Origin: Clostridium sp. CAG:1193
GTDB taxonomy: Bacteria > Bacillota_I > Bacilli_A > RF39 > UBA660
Reading direction: 5' to 3'
DNA: 36,819 bases
Assembly (NCBI GenBank): GCA_000436255.1
Contig: HF990822.1
Coordinates: 8,018-44,836 of the forward strand
The first letter of the stretch is position 1. Each line of letters opens with the position of its first letter. The notes below the pieces were generated by a model, which saw nothing but the letters and a program-made list of their open reading frames with translations, was not told the origin of the DNA and searched no databases. This document shows, in pieces, positions 1-8,227 of the stretch. Position numbers and translations under genes: made by a program.

Positions 1-2
1 TA

Positions 3-647
3 ATTAATAGGCTTTGTTATTTATATAATTTTGATAATGAAACTATATGTGAAATAATTAAAGATTCACTAAATGAAAAGGGAATGATTAGTGAGGCAGA
101 ACTTAAAAAGAATTGTAAAAATTATTATTCTTTTGAAAATACAAGAATGCCAAAATTAATATATAAATCAAGAAACACAGTAAAGGATGAAAATAAAAAC
201 ATAAAAAATCTAAAAGAGAAGTTAATTGAATGTTTTTCATCAACTACACCATATGATTTTCTAAAAGCAAAATATGGTGGTGCTAAACCTACAAGCAAAG
301 ATGTTGCTTTAATAGAAGGATTACTTGTTGAACAAGAACTTAATCCTGGTGTAGTAAATGTACTTATTGATTATGTTTTAAGAACTAATGATAAAAAATT
401 AAATAAAAATTATGTAGAAGCAATTGCTAGTCAGTGGAAAATGAAAAATATTGATACAGTTGAAAGTGCGATGAGACAAGCTGAAAAAGAATATAAGAAA
501 ATAAATACATATAAAGATAATAAAGACAAAAAAGAAATTAATAATAAAGAAAAACTACCTACATGGTATGGTAAAGATATCAAAAAAAGAGAAATGAGCG
601 ATGATGATATTAAAGAATTAGAAAGCATGTTAAGTGATTTTAGGTGA
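3..647 (+). CDS. dnaB: Replication initiation/membrane attachment protein DnaB (3' part)
   Basis: The frame is open from base 3 with no convincing start, so the gene begins before the window; 214 C-terminal codons are visible. A DnaB/DnaD C-terminal domain is recognisable: a YGGAKPTSKD stretch, then helices containing LIDYVLRTND and YVEAIASQWK, typical of the DnaD/phage-associated fold that binds DNA during primosome loading. The tail is Lys/Glu-rich, with a short terminal helix (DDIKELESMLSDF). It is followed at once by dnaI, the order known from Bacillus, where DnaB and DnaI together load the replicative helicase. An internal ATG at 84 exists, but the upstream reading frame continues in protein-like sequence, so I do not take it as the start. 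Family assignment rests on motif memory and synteny. Confidence 0.82.
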   Translation: MNRLCYLYNFDNETICEIIKDSLNEKGMISEAELKKNCKNYYSFENTRMPKLIYKSRNTVKDENKNIKNLKEKLIECFSSTTPYDFLKAKYGGAKPTSKDVALIEGLLVEQELNPGVVNVLIDYVLRTNDKKLNKNYVEAIASQWKMKNIDTVESAMRQAEKEYKKINTYKDNKDKKEINNKEKLPTWYGKDIKKREMSDDDIKELESMLSDFR

Positions 648-651
648 TAGT

Positions 652-1563
652 ATGAAAGAGTTAAATAAAATGAATATTATAAATAGTGACGCTTTAGGTA
701 GCTTAAAAAAAGAATATCGTGAGTCTTTAAAAGATACAGAATTTGAATCATTTATAAGAAGTATTCACTTACCACATGAAGTATTAATGAAGTATACATC
801 AAGATTAGAGTCATCATTTAATGAATGCCAAAATTGTAGTATTTGTAAATCATTAGATAATTGTAAAAATGAGATATATGGTTTTTGTTTAAAACCAGTT
901 GTAGATAATAATAAACTTATATTTGAATATGTAAGTTGTAAATATAAAAATAAAATGATTAAAGAAAATAAAAAAGATGAATTTGTATATGCTCTTTTAG
1001 TGCCAAAAGAAATTAAAAATGCAAAAATGAAAGATGTGTATATAGATGATAAGAATAGAAAAGAAGTAATATTATGGATTTCTAAATTTATAAAAGAATA
1101 TGATTCTAAAAAGAAACAAAAAGGTTTGTATTTAAATGGTAGTTTTGGATGTGGTAAGACATATCTTGTAGCAGCATGTTTTAATGAGCTTGCTAAAAAG
1201 AAGGTTAAAAGTGCGATTGTGTACTGGCCAGAATTTTTAAGAAGTTTAAAAGAATCTTTTGATGATGATTTTAAAGAGAAATTTAATTATATTAAAAATA
1301 TTGAGTTATTACTTATTGATGATATAGGTGCTGAAAATGTAACACAATGGGGAAGAGATGAAATTTTAGGTACAATACTTCAATATAGAATGGAAAACAA
1401 TTTAACTACATTTTTTACATCTAATTTAAATTATGATGAATTAGAAAGTGCACTTTCTATATCAAAGGGTAAAGTAGATTCACTTAAAGCAACAAGAATA
1501 ATGGAAAGAATTAAGAATTTAACAATAAGTATTAACTTAATTGGGGAAAACAGAAGGAAATAG
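652..1563 (+). CDS. dnaI: Primosomal protein DnaI, helicase-loader ATPase
   Basis: AAA+ ATPase that loads the replicative helicase, partner of DnaB and DnaD. The 303-residue protein has an N-terminal helical region with a Cys cluster (CQNCSICKSLDNC, later FCLKP and SCKYK) matching the zinc-binding DnaI N-domain. A C-terminal ATPase follows, with Walker A GSFGCGKT, Walker B LLIDDIGAE and a sensor-1-like FFTSNL. A GTG at 634 would overlap dnaB, but AGGTGA four bases before the ATG at 652 makes 652 the better start. It overlaps or abuts dnaB, consistent with an operon. The next gene starts 17 bases after its stop. Confidence 0.93.
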   Translation: MKELNKMNIINSDALGSLKKEYRESLKDTEFESFIRSIHLPHEVLMKYTSRLESSFNECQNCSICKSLDNCKNEIYGFCLKPVVDNNKLIFEYVSCKYKNKMIKENKKDEFVYALLVPKEIKNAKMKDVYIDDKNRKEVILWISKFIKEYDSKKKQKGLYLNGSFGCGKTYLVAACFNELAKKKVKSAIVYWPEFLRSLKESFDDDFKEKFNYIKNIELLLIDDIGAENVTQWGRDEILGTILQYRMENNLTTFFTSNLNYDELESALSISKGKVDSLKATRIMERIKNLTISINLIGENRRK

Positions 1564-1579
1564 TTTTGGGGGAATAAGT

Positions 1580-2032
1580 ATGGAAGTAACTAATAATAAG
1601 ACAAGAGAACTAATAGAAATATATGGAAGTAATTGCTGGATGGGTTATACAGTATCTAAACACAATCCATATACATTTCATCATATAAGAAAAGAATCTA
1701 AAGGTGGAAGAAGAGAAATACAAAATGGAGCTCTTTTAACTAGAGTTGCACATGATGATCTTCATAAGATAGAACATGTACAAAGATGCAAATGTTACTA
1801 TAGAGAGCTTAATGAATTATTTAAAGAATTAAATAAGACAAGAAAACCACCTACTATTGAATTTTATAAAGAAGTAAATTCAATACTTAAAAAAGTAAGT
1901 AAAAAAGTTGATTTAAGTCCTTTATATGATCCGGATAGAAAAATAAAAATAGTTGACTTTGATGATTATGAATTTGATGGAACTTTACTTATTCCAAAAA
2001 CAAGAATTAAGTGTATTGACAGAAATACATAA
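1580..2032 (+). CDS. HNH-endonuclease-like protein
   Basis: A 150-residue protein with an HNH-type core near residues 30-65: a CWMGY stretch, then TFHHIRKESKGGRREIQN, then a downstream AHDDLH. This resembles the His-His, Asn and His positions of the beta-beta-alpha metal nuclease fold. The four zinc-ribbon Cys often framing phage HNH proteins are absent. GGGGGAA precedes the ATG at 1580 at good spacing; an in-frame upstream ATG at 1541 overlaps dnaI and lacks such a site. It lies between dnaI and the thrS leader, where other Bacilli carry unrelated small genes. Whether it cuts DNA is inference, and a structural role is possible. Confidence is moderate because similarity is limited to the core. 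Confidence 0.6.
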   Translation: MEVTNNKTRELIEIYGSNCWMGYTVSKHNPYTFHHIRKESKGGRREIQNGALLTRVAHDDLHKIEHVQRCKCYYRELNELFKELNKTRKPPTIEFYKEVNSILKKVSKKVDLSPLYDPDRKIKIVDFDDYEFDGTLLIPKTRIKCIDRNT

Positions 2033-2061
2033 AAGTATTATACTTCATACATAAATACATT

Positions 2062-2248
2062 GATGAAGGACACGATTGTTAAATGATATTAATAGAGAGT
2101 TATCGGTTGGTGTAAGATAATAATTAGTTTAATAGTTACTACCTTTTTAGTAGGATTATAAAAATAATCCCGGGTAAAACCGTTATAAAATTAAGTTAAA
2201 TCTAGGATGGTACCGTCTTTATGACTCCTTATCTTAGATTTTTTATTT
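2062..2248 (+). promoter_or_regulatory. T-box leader, threonine-specific
   Basis: The T-box sequence AGGATGGTACCGT lies at 2204-2216. Stem I elements are visible upstream (AGAGAG near 2095, then GGTTGGTGTAAG near 2105-2116). ACT and ACC, both Thr codons, occur side by side at 2138-2143 as candidate specifier. The terminator alternative pairs 2198-2208 with 2231-2241 (11 bp with one G-U), followed by a T-rich tract. The leader stands before a small gene and thrS, so uncharged tRNA-Thr would allow readthrough. Confidence 0.9.
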
Positions 2249-2257
2249 TAGGAGGGT

Positions 2258-2512
2258 ATGATGGAAAGATTTATTCCTGTATTGGCAGTAGAAGATGGAC
2301 ACATGAGTGAATGGCAACTAGATACACAAAATATGCAACTTAGTGAACTTATTGAACTTAGAAATTCATTTATAGGGGTATATGAAATAAGTGTTAGAGC
2401 ACTAGATAGAAAAATAAATGGCCACTTTAAAGAGCCCAATACTCACAAAAGAGAATGTAAAAAAAGAGAAAAAGAAATCAAAATGAAATTAAAAAGAATA
2501 AGTAAAAAATAA
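2258..2512 (+). CDS. Small hypothetical protein in the thrS leader operon
   Basis: Unrecognised 84-residue protein. The start at 2258 follows GGAGGG directly downstream of the T-box terminator, and thrS begins 10 bases after its stop, so it is the first gene under tRNA-Thr control. The sequence starts with a globular stretch (FIPVLAVEDGHMSEWQLDTQ), continues with a helix-forming middle (LSELIELRNSFIGVYEIS), and ends in a very basic tail rich in Lys and Arg. There is no signal peptide or membrane segment. The basic tail could bind nucleic acid, but that is only a guess. Confidence 0.65.
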   Translation: MMERFIPVLAVEDGHMSEWQLDTQNMQLSELIELRNSFIGVYEISVRALDRKINGHFKEPNTHKRECKKREKEIKMKLKRISKK

Positions 2513-2522
2513 GGAGGATTTT

Positions 2523-4277
2523 ATGATAAATATTAAAGAAGATGAAGAATTAAATAAACTTAATCATAGTTGTGCGCATTTACTTGCACATGCAGTAAAA
2601 CATCTATATAGTGATGCAATGTTTTGGGTAGGACCAGTAATAGAAGATGGATTTTATTATGATATTGATTTAAATGGTAGATCACTTACAGAAGAAGATT
2701 TAGAAAAAATAGAAAAAGAAATGAAAAAAATTAGTAAGGATAATAAACTAATTAAAAGAATTGAATTATCTAAAGAAGAAGCTCTTGAAATGTTTAAAAA
2801 TGATAAATATAAATTAGATTTAATTAATAATATGGCAAGTGATGAAGTAATAAGTGCATATACACAGGGCGATTTTACTGATTTATGTCGTGGACCTCAT
2901 ATGAATTCAACTAAAGATATGAAATATTTTAAATTACTTAAGGTAAGTGGAGCATATTATAAGGGAGATTCTAAAAATCAAATGCTTCAAAGAATATATG
3001 GTATTTGTTTTAAAACAGAAGAAGACTTAAATAAATATTTAGAGTACTTAGAAGATGCTAAGAATAGAGATCATAGAAAAATAGGTAAAGAACTTGAAAT
3101 ATTTATGTCAGATGATTTAGTAGGAAAAGGGTTACCAATGTTTTTACCAAATGGATATATTATTTGGCAAGAATTAGAAGATTATATTAAAGGTAAAGAA
3201 AAATCTTTAGGATATAAGCATGTACTTACTCCATGTGTTGGTAATGTTGAATTGTATAAAACATCCGGACACTGGGATCATTATAAAGAAAATATGTTTC
3301 CTGTAATGGAAGTAGATGAAGAGGCATTTGTACTTCGTCCAATGAACTGTCCACATCATATGATGATATATAAAAACAAACTTCATTCATATAAAGATTT
3401 ACCAATAAGAATTGGTGAAATCGCACATGATTTTAGATATGAAGCTAGTGGAGCAGTAAAGGGAATCGAAAGAGGAAGACATTTCTGCCAAAATGATGCC
3501 CATCTATTTGTTATACCTGAACAAATTAAAGATGAATTTAAGAGTGTTGTAGATTTAATATTTGATGTATATAAAGATTTTAATATAACTGATTATAGAT
3601 GTGTACTTTCATTAAGAGATCCTCTTGATAAAGAAAAATATTATCAAGATGATGAAATGTGGAATAAAGCAGAAAATGAACTTAGAGAAGTTTTAAATGA
3701 ACTTGATATAGAATATACAGAAGAAATAGGAGAAGCAGCATTTTATGGACCAAAACTTGATGTTAATGTACGCCCAGCAGTAGGCAATGAATATACATTA
3801 TCAACATGTCAATTAGATTTCTGTTTACCTATGAAATTCGATTTAAAATATATAGATAAAGATGGTACTAAAAAAACACCAGTAGTATTACATAGAGCAA
3901 TACTAGGTTCATTAGATAGATTTATGGCATATATTCTAGAAGAAACTAAAGGAGCCTTACCACTTTGGTTAAGTCCAGTACAAGTAAATGTAATACCAGT
4001 TAATAATGAGTATCACACTACATATGCAACTAAAGTTTATGAAATGTTAAAAGATAATAATATAAGAGTAAATATAGATTTAAAAGATGAAAAACTAAGT
4101 TATAAAATGAGAGAAAGTCAAACAAAGAAAATACCTTATACATTAATATTAGGTGATAAAGAGATGAACAATAATACTATTAGTTATAGACATTTTGGAG
4201 AAACTGATACAACTACACTTAGTATAGAAGATTTTATATTAAAACTACATAACGAGATTAAAAATAAACATGAGTAA
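2523..4277 (+). CDS. thrS: Threonyl-tRNA synthetase lacking the TGS domain
   Basis: Class II synthetase charging tRNA-Thr. The editing domain is near the N-terminus: NHSCAHLLAHAV at about residue 14 and DLCRGPH near 122, the His/Cys set used to hydrolyse Ser-tRNA. Catalytic motifs are present: FRYEASGAVKGIERGR (motif 2 region) and LHRAILGSLDRFM (motif 3). NCPHHMM holds the zinc-binding Cys. The anticodon-binding domain closes the protein. At 584 residues it is about 60 shorter than usual, because the N-terminal ubiquitin-like TGS domain is missing; the editing motif sits near residue 15 rather than 75. The start at 2523 has AAGGAGG at good spacing. Regulated by the upstream T-box. Confidence 0.97.
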   Translation: MINIKEDEELNKLNHSCAHLLAHAVKHLYSDAMFWVGPVIEDGFYYDIDLNGRSLTEEDLEKIEKEMKKISKDNKLIKRIELSKEEALEMFKNDKYKLDLINNMASDEVISAYTQGDFTDLCRGPHMNSTKDMKYFKLLKVSGAYYKGDSKNQMLQRIYGICFKTEEDLNKYLEYLEDAKNRDHRKIGKELEIFMSDDLVGKGLPMFLPNGYIIWQELEDYIKGKEKSLGYKHVLTPCVGNVELYKTSGHWDHYKENMFPVMEVDEEAFVLRPMNCPHHMMIYKNKLHSYKDLPIRIGEIAHDFRYEASGAVKGIERGRHFCQNDAHLFVIPEQIKDEFKSVVDLIFDVYKDFNITDYRCVLSLRDPLDKEKYYQDDEMWNKAENELREVLNELDIEYTEEIGEAAFYGPKLDVNVRPAVGNEYTLSTCQLDFCLPMKFDLKYIDKDGTKKTPVVLHRAILGSLDRFMAYILEETKGALPLWLSPVQVNVIPVNNEYHTTYATKVYEMLKDNNIRVNIDLKDEKLSYKMRESQTKKIPYTLILGDKEMNNNTISYRHFGETDTTTLSIEDFILKLHNEIKNKHE

Positions 4278-4284
4278 TAAAAAT

Positions 4285-4314
4285 ACTAGACAACAAAGTG
4301 TCTAGTGTTTTTTT
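4285..4314 (+). terminator. Intrinsic terminator after thrS
   Basis: Stem ACTAGACA (4285-4292) pairs with TGTCTAGT (4299-4306) across a 6-base loop, followed by a run of T to 4314. Confidence 0.92.
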
Positions 4315-4375
4315 ATTACTTGATATAAAAATAATATTTTGTTACTATATAAGTATAATAAGGAGTGAATAAAAA

Positions 4376-5098
4376 ATGAATGAAGGAAATAATTTTAATA
4401 ATGGAGTAAATAATAATTTTAATAATGCACCAGTAGGACAAAATGGAATGAATCAAGGCCCAAATAACTTTAATAACAACATGAATCTAAATAATTATAA
4501 TGGTGGTATGCCAAATGGAGGAGTAAATAATAATTTTAATAATGCACCAGTAGGACAAAATGGAATGAATCAAGGCCCAAATAACTTTAATAATATGAAT
4601 CCAAATAATTTTAATAATAGAGCTATGGCACATCCAATGCCAAACAATAATTTTAATAGAAATAATAAAAAGAGTAATGCATTGCTTTTTGTAATAATAG
4701 GTGTAGTAGCATTTGTATTAATAATGACAGGCGTTTATTTTGTATTTGGTAATAAAACTTTAAAATGTACAATAACAGAAAGCCAAGTAGATTTGGTATA
4801 CGTTTCAAAATTTGCATTTAATAATTTTATAGATGCAAAAGTGTCTGCAAGTGTTGATATAAGTGAATTTAAGAATAATAAAGAATTTATGAATAATAAA
4901 GATACTTTTATTGATAGTTTTAAAAAAAATATAACAAGTGAATTTAAAGGGGTAGAAGCAACAGCAAAAGAAGTTGGAGACAAAATTATTGTTGAATATT
5001 CTTTAAATAGAGATTATTTAAAGAAAGAAGGATATAATATAGATTCTTACAAAGACATGAAAGTAGATTTTGAGAATCAAGGTTTTACTTGTAAATAA
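4376..5098 (+). CDS. Asn-rich, single-span membrane protein with extracytoplasmic domain
   Basis: A 240-residue protein in three parts. Residues 1-100 are low-complexity, rich in Asn, Gly and Phe (many NNFNN units), and contain a 39-residue tandem duplication. Residues about 105-127 form one transmembrane helix (LLFVIIGVVAFVLIM). Residues 128-240 form a soluble domain beginning KTLKCTITES and ending GFTCK; the two Cys could form a disulfide. The C-terminal domain recalls small lipoprotein domains of the DUF1307/YehR type, but I would not assign it. With no signal peptide, the Asn-rich part is probably cytoplasmic and the C-terminal domain outside. It is monocistronic between two terminators, with a TATAAT-like box near 4352 and AAGGAG before the start. 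Confidence 0.8.
   Translation: MNEGNNFNNGVNNNFNNAPVGQNGMNQGPNNFNNNMNLNNYNGGMPNGGVNNNFNNAPVGQNGMNQGPNNFNNMNPNNFNNRAMAHPMPNNNFNRNNKKSNALLFVIIGVVAFVLIMTGVYFVFGNKTLKCTITESQVDLVYVSKFAFNNFIDAKVSASVDISEFKNNKEFMNNKDTFIDSFKKNITSEFKGVEATAKEVGDKIIVEYSLNRDYLKKEGYNIDSYKDMKVDFENQGFTCK
4403..4593 (+). repeat. Perfect 74-bp direct repeat inside the Asn-rich gene
   Basis: Bases 4403-4476 recur without a mismatch at 4520-4593, an offset of 117 bp (39 codons). The duplication keeps frame and doubles the block reading VNNNFNNAPVGQNGMNQGPN. Absence of divergence implies recent duplication or ongoing gene conversion. Confidence 0.95.
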
Positions 5099-5105
5099 TT
5101 ATTAA

Positions 5106-5129
5106 AGAGCAATAAAATGCTCTTTTTTT
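5106..5129 (+). terminator. Intrinsic terminator
   Basis: AGAGCA (5106-5111) pairs with TGCTCT (5118-5123) across ATAAAA, followed by a T tract. Confidence 0.9.
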
Positions 5130-5130
5130 C

Positions 5131-5264
5131 TTGTATTTATACATATAATTTGTTATAATACTCATGGCTTTTTTAAAACACATGAATATGGATTTAAGTA
5201 TCTAGTGCCTATTAGGTGATGCTTTTTAGAAGTATTCAGAGGAAAAAACGAAGGAGGAATGTTT
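5131..5264 (+). promoter_or_regulatory. rpsB promoter and structured leader
   Basis: A strong promoter is visible: TTGTAT (5131-5136), 17-bp spacer, TATAAT (5154-5159). About 100 bases of leader follow. AAGTATC (5196-5202) can pair with GATGCTT (5218-5224) around an inner CCT/AGG hairpin, followed by a short T run. This could be an attenuator or an S2 autoregulatory site. The fold is hand-drawn and no Rfam family was checked. Confidence 0.6.
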
Positions 5265-6242
5265 ATGACAGTAGTTTCAATGAGTTATTTATTAGAAGCT
5301 GGAGTTCATTTTGGACATCAAACTAAAAGATGGAATCCAAAGATGAAAGAGTATATCTTCACAGCAAGAGATGATATTTATATTATCGATTTACAAAAAA
5401 CTGTTAAATTAATTGAGGAAGCTTATGCTGAACTTAAGAAAATAGCAGAAAATGGTGGAAAGGTTTTATTCGTTGGTACTAAAAAACAAGCACAAGAAGC
5501 TGCAAAAGAAGAAGCAGAAAGAACTAATATGTTCTATGTTAATGAAAGATGGTTAGGTGGAACTTTAACTAACTTTAGAACAATCAGAAAGAGAATTAAT
5601 CGTCTTGATGAAATTGAAAAAATGGAAAAAGAAGGTGTTTTTGAACAACTTCCTAAAAAAGAAGTAATCAAAATCCGTAAAGAATATGAAAAATTAAATA
5701 AATATTTATGCGGAATTAGAAACATGAAGAAAGTTCCAGAAGCTATAATTATAGTAGATCCAAGAAAAGAAATAAATGCTATAAGAGAAGCTCGTAGATT
5801 ACATATACCAGTATTTGGAATAGTAGATACTAACTGCGATCCAGATGATGTTGATTATGTAATACCTGCTAATGATGATGCAATTCGTGCTGTTAAATTA
5901 GTTATGGGAGTACTTAATAATGCAGTAGCAGAAGTTACTGGTTGTGAGGTTATAGATTATATAACTGAAGATGATAAAACTACTCATGCTAAAAAAGAAG
6001 AAATTGCTAAAGAAGATAAGAAAAAGGTAGAAGAACCTAAAAAGTTTGAAAAGAAAATAAATAAAGAAACTGAGCCTAAAAAAGAAGTTAAAGAAACTGT
6101 TAAAGAAGAAAAAGCCGTTAAAGAAGAAAAAGTTGATTTAACAAAATTAACAGTAGTTGAACTTAAGAATATGGCTAAAGAAAGAAATATCGAAGGATAT
6201 TCTAAAATGAAAAAAGATGAACTTATTTCAAGTTTAAAATAA
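5265..6242 (+). CDS. rpsB: 30S ribosomal protein S2 with SAP-like C-terminal extension
   Basis: Ribosomal protein S2 of the small subunit. Hallmarks: LLEAGVHFGHQTKRWNPKM at the N-terminus, NERWLGGTLTNF, PEAIIIVDPRKE, and GIVDTNCDPDDVDYVIPAND. The protein has 325 residues against about 250 in most bacteria. After residue about 235 comes a Lys/Glu-rich linker and a C-terminal module (VDLTKLTVVELKNMAKERN ending DELISSLK) that looks like a SAP or Rho-N-like helix-extended-loop-helix. I chose the ATG at 5265, because an in-frame ATG at 5259 is only one base from GGAGG. tsf follows at once, the universal rpsB-tsf pair. Confidence 0.97.
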   Translation: MTVVSMSYLLEAGVHFGHQTKRWNPKMKEYIFTARDDIYIIDLQKTVKLIEEAYAELKKIAENGGKVLFVGTKKQAQEAAKEEAERTNMFYVNERWLGGTLTNFRTIRKRINRLDEIEKMEKEGVFEQLPKKEVIKIRKEYEKLNKYLCGIRNMKKVPEAIIIVDPRKEINAIREARRLHIPVFGIVDTNCDPDDVDYVIPANDDAIRAVKLVMGVLNNAVAEVTGCEVIDYITEDDKTTHAKKEEIAKEDKKKVEEPKKFEKKINKETEPKKEVKETVKEEKAVKEEKVDLTKLTVVELKNMAKERNIEGYSKMKKDELISSLK

Positions 6243-6264
6243 AATTAATCAAGGAGGAATGAAA

Positions 6265-7137
6265 ATGATTACTGCAAGTATGGTAAAAGAATTAAGAGAA
6301 TTAACTGGTGCAGGGATGCTAGACTGTAAAAAAGCATTAGAAGAAGCTAATGGAAATATTGAAGAAGCATCAACTTGGTTAAGAGAAAAAGGTATTGCAA
6401 AGGCTGCTAAAAAAGAAAGCAGAATTGCTGCTGAAGGATTAGTTAGTATATTAACTAAGGGTAATAAAGCAGTTATAGTTGAAGTTAATTCAGAAACTGA
6501 CTTTGTTGCTAAGAATGATGAATTCAAGGATTTAATTAATACAATTTTAAATCTATTAATTGAATCAAATGTAAGTTCTGTAGAAGAGGCTTTAGCACTT
6601 ACTACTAGTGATGGTACATTAAGTGATACAATTACTAATAAGATTGCTAAGATTGGTGAAAAGATAAGTTTTAGAAGATTTGAATTAGTTACTAAGAGTG
6701 ATAATGAAGTATTTGGAACTTATATTCACATGGGTGGTAAGATTGGTGTGCTAGTTGTATTAGAAGGAAGCAATGAGGAAGTTGCAAAGGATGTTGCAAT
6801 GCATGCTGCTGCTATGAGACCTAAATACTTAGATATTGAAAGTGTTCCAACTGAAGATTTAGACAAAGAAAGAGAAATTCAAAAACAAGTTGCTATTAAT
6901 GAAGGTAAACCTGATAATATAGCAGAAAAAATGGTTGAAGGAAGAATTAAAAAATATTATAAAGAAGTATGTTTAACTGAACAACCATTTGTTAAGAATG
7001 ATGATATGAGTGTAAGCGAATTTGTTAAATCAAATGGTGGAAAAATCATATCTATGGTAAGATATGAAGTAGGCGAAGGAATGCAAAAAAGAGAAGAAAA
7101 CTTTGCTGAAGAAGTTGCAAAACAAATAAACGGATAA
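6265..7137 (+). CDS. tsf: Elongation factor Ts
   Basis: Nucleotide exchange factor for EF-Tu. The N-terminal UBA-like domain reads KELRELTGAGMLDCKKAL; the core has the conserved TDFVAKNDEF and later MHAAAMRPKYL. The length of 290 residues is normal. The ATG at 6265 is preferred over the one at 6259, which touches the GGAGG site. It is co-transcribed with rpsB, and its stop lies within the stem of the following terminator. Confidence 0.97.
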   Translation: MITASMVKELRELTGAGMLDCKKALEEANGNIEEASTWLREKGIAKAAKKESRIAAEGLVSILTKGNKAVIVEVNSETDFVAKNDEFKDLINTILNLLIESNVSSVEEALALTTSDGTLSDTITNKIAKIGEKISFRRFELVTKSDNEVFGTYIHMGGKIGVLVVLEGSNEEVAKDVAMHAAAMRPKYLDIESVPTEDLDKEREIQKQVAINEGKPDNIAEKMVEGRIKKYYKEVCLTEQPFVKNDDMSVSEFVKSNGGKIISMVRYEVGEGMQKREENFAEEVAKQING

Positions 7138-7158
7138 TAGGTGACTATTATCTTTTTT
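7133..7158 (+). terminator. Intrinsic terminator after tsf
   Basis: GATAATAG (7133-7140), GTGA loop, CTATTATC (7145-7152), then six T. The tsf stop codon is part of the stem. Confidence 0.93.
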
Positions 7159-7196
7159 CTTTTATCTTGATATGATATAATTATTTTGGTGATTTT

Positions 7197-7646
7197 ATGC
7201 ATTTTAAAAGTATTATAGAAAGTTATAATAAAAAGATTATATTATATGTAGATATGGATGGTGTTATTGCTGATTATGAAGTAGGTAAGCCATTTGATTT
7301 TATTAATAAAAGACCATTAATAGAAAGAATAGAAAAATTAGAAATTATTAGTAATATGCCTAATGTGGAGATGCATATATTATCTTTATGCAAAAAGGAT
7401 AGTGAGGTATACGAAAAAAATGCTTGGTTAGATAAATATGCTCCATACTTTAAACGTGAAAATAGAGTAATAATTTCAAAGGAAAGCAATGTTGGTTCTT
7501 CTAAAGAATTAAAATCTAATTATTTAAAAAATTTAAAGAGTGATGGCGTGATAATTATGATAGATGATGATAATGATATATTATATACACTTATGCATGA
7601 AGCAAAAAATGTAGTAATATTTCAAGATTCAGTATTAGTAGATTAA
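7197..7646 (+). CDS. HAD-superfamily phosphatase, 5'-nucleotidase-like
   Basis: A 149-residue protein. Residues near 18-26 read YVDMDGVIADYE, the HAD motif I DxDGVxAD with nucleophile and acid/base Asp. A motif II-like Ser occurs in HILSLCKK, a Lys in ELKSNYL, and motif III acids in IMIDDDNDIL. The layout and small size resemble bacterial NT5C-type deoxyribonucleotidases, though substrate is uncertain. An upstream TATAAT-like box (about 7175) and GGTGAT before the ATG suggest its own promoter, between the tsf terminator and frr. Confidence 0.8.
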   Translation: MHFKSIIESYNKKIILYVDMDGVIADYEVGKPFDFINKRPLIERIEKLEIISNMPNVEMHILSLCKKDSEVYEKNAWLDKYAPYFKRENRVIISKESNVGSSKELKSNYLKNLKSDGVIIMIDDDNDILYTLMHEAKNVVIFQDSVLVD

Positions 7647-7683
7647 CTAATATGATATAATATTTATATAAAAGGAGAAAAAT

Positions 7684-8226
7684 ATGGATGAAATAATTTT
7701 AAAAGTAGAAGAAAAGATGGAAGCATCAATAGAAAATATGAAAACTAGATTTTTAAATGTAAGAGCAGGAAGGGCAAATCCAAGAATATTAGATTCAGTA
7801 ATGGTTAAATATTATGGTGTTGAAACACCTTTAATTCAACTTGCAACAGTATCTGTTCCAGAAGCAAGACAACTTGTAATTAAACCATTTGATAGATCTT
7901 GTATATCTGATATAGAAAGAGGAATTTATGAAGCTAATATAGGCCTTACTCCAAATAATAATGGAGAAGTTATAATATTGGTTATTCCAGAATTAACTCA
8001 AGAAAGAAGAAAAGAATACGTAAAAGAAGTAAAAAATATGGCTGAAGAAGCTAAGATAGCATTAAGAAATATAAGACAAGATGCTAATAATGAGATTAAA
8101 AGATTAGAACTTCCAGTAGATGAAGAGAAATCTTATATGGAAGATGTCCAAGAATTAATTAATGAATATAATAAGAAAGTAGATTCTTTACTAGCAGAAA
8201 AAGAAAAAGAATTAATGACTGTTTAG
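7684..8226 (+). CDS. frr: Ribosome recycling factor
   Basis: Splits post-termination ribosomes with EF-G. The 180-residue protein shows the family signature: RAGRANPRILDSVMVKYYG, then PEARQLVIKPFD, and the C-terminal helix LTQERRKEYVKEVKNMAEEAK. Start at 7684 after AAGGAG. In many Firmicutes frr follows pyrH; here it follows a HAD gene. Stop and next start are one base apart, which suggests translational coupling to the gene at 8228. Confidence 0.97.
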   Translation: MDEIILKVEEKMEASIENMKTRFLNVRAGRANPRILDSVMVKYYGVETPLIQLATVSVPEARQLVIKPFDRSCISDIERGIYEANIGLTPNNNGEVIILVIPELTQERRKEYVKEVKNMAEEAKIALRNIRQDANNEIKRLELPVDEEKSYMEDVQELINEYNKKVDSLLAEKEKELMTV

Positions 8227-8227
8227 T

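Noticed and set aside
5259..6267. ATG at 5259 (rpsB) and 6259 (tsf) as starts
   Set aside because: Both are one base from the GGAGG site; ATGs six bases further on have normal spacing and give the conserved N-termini.
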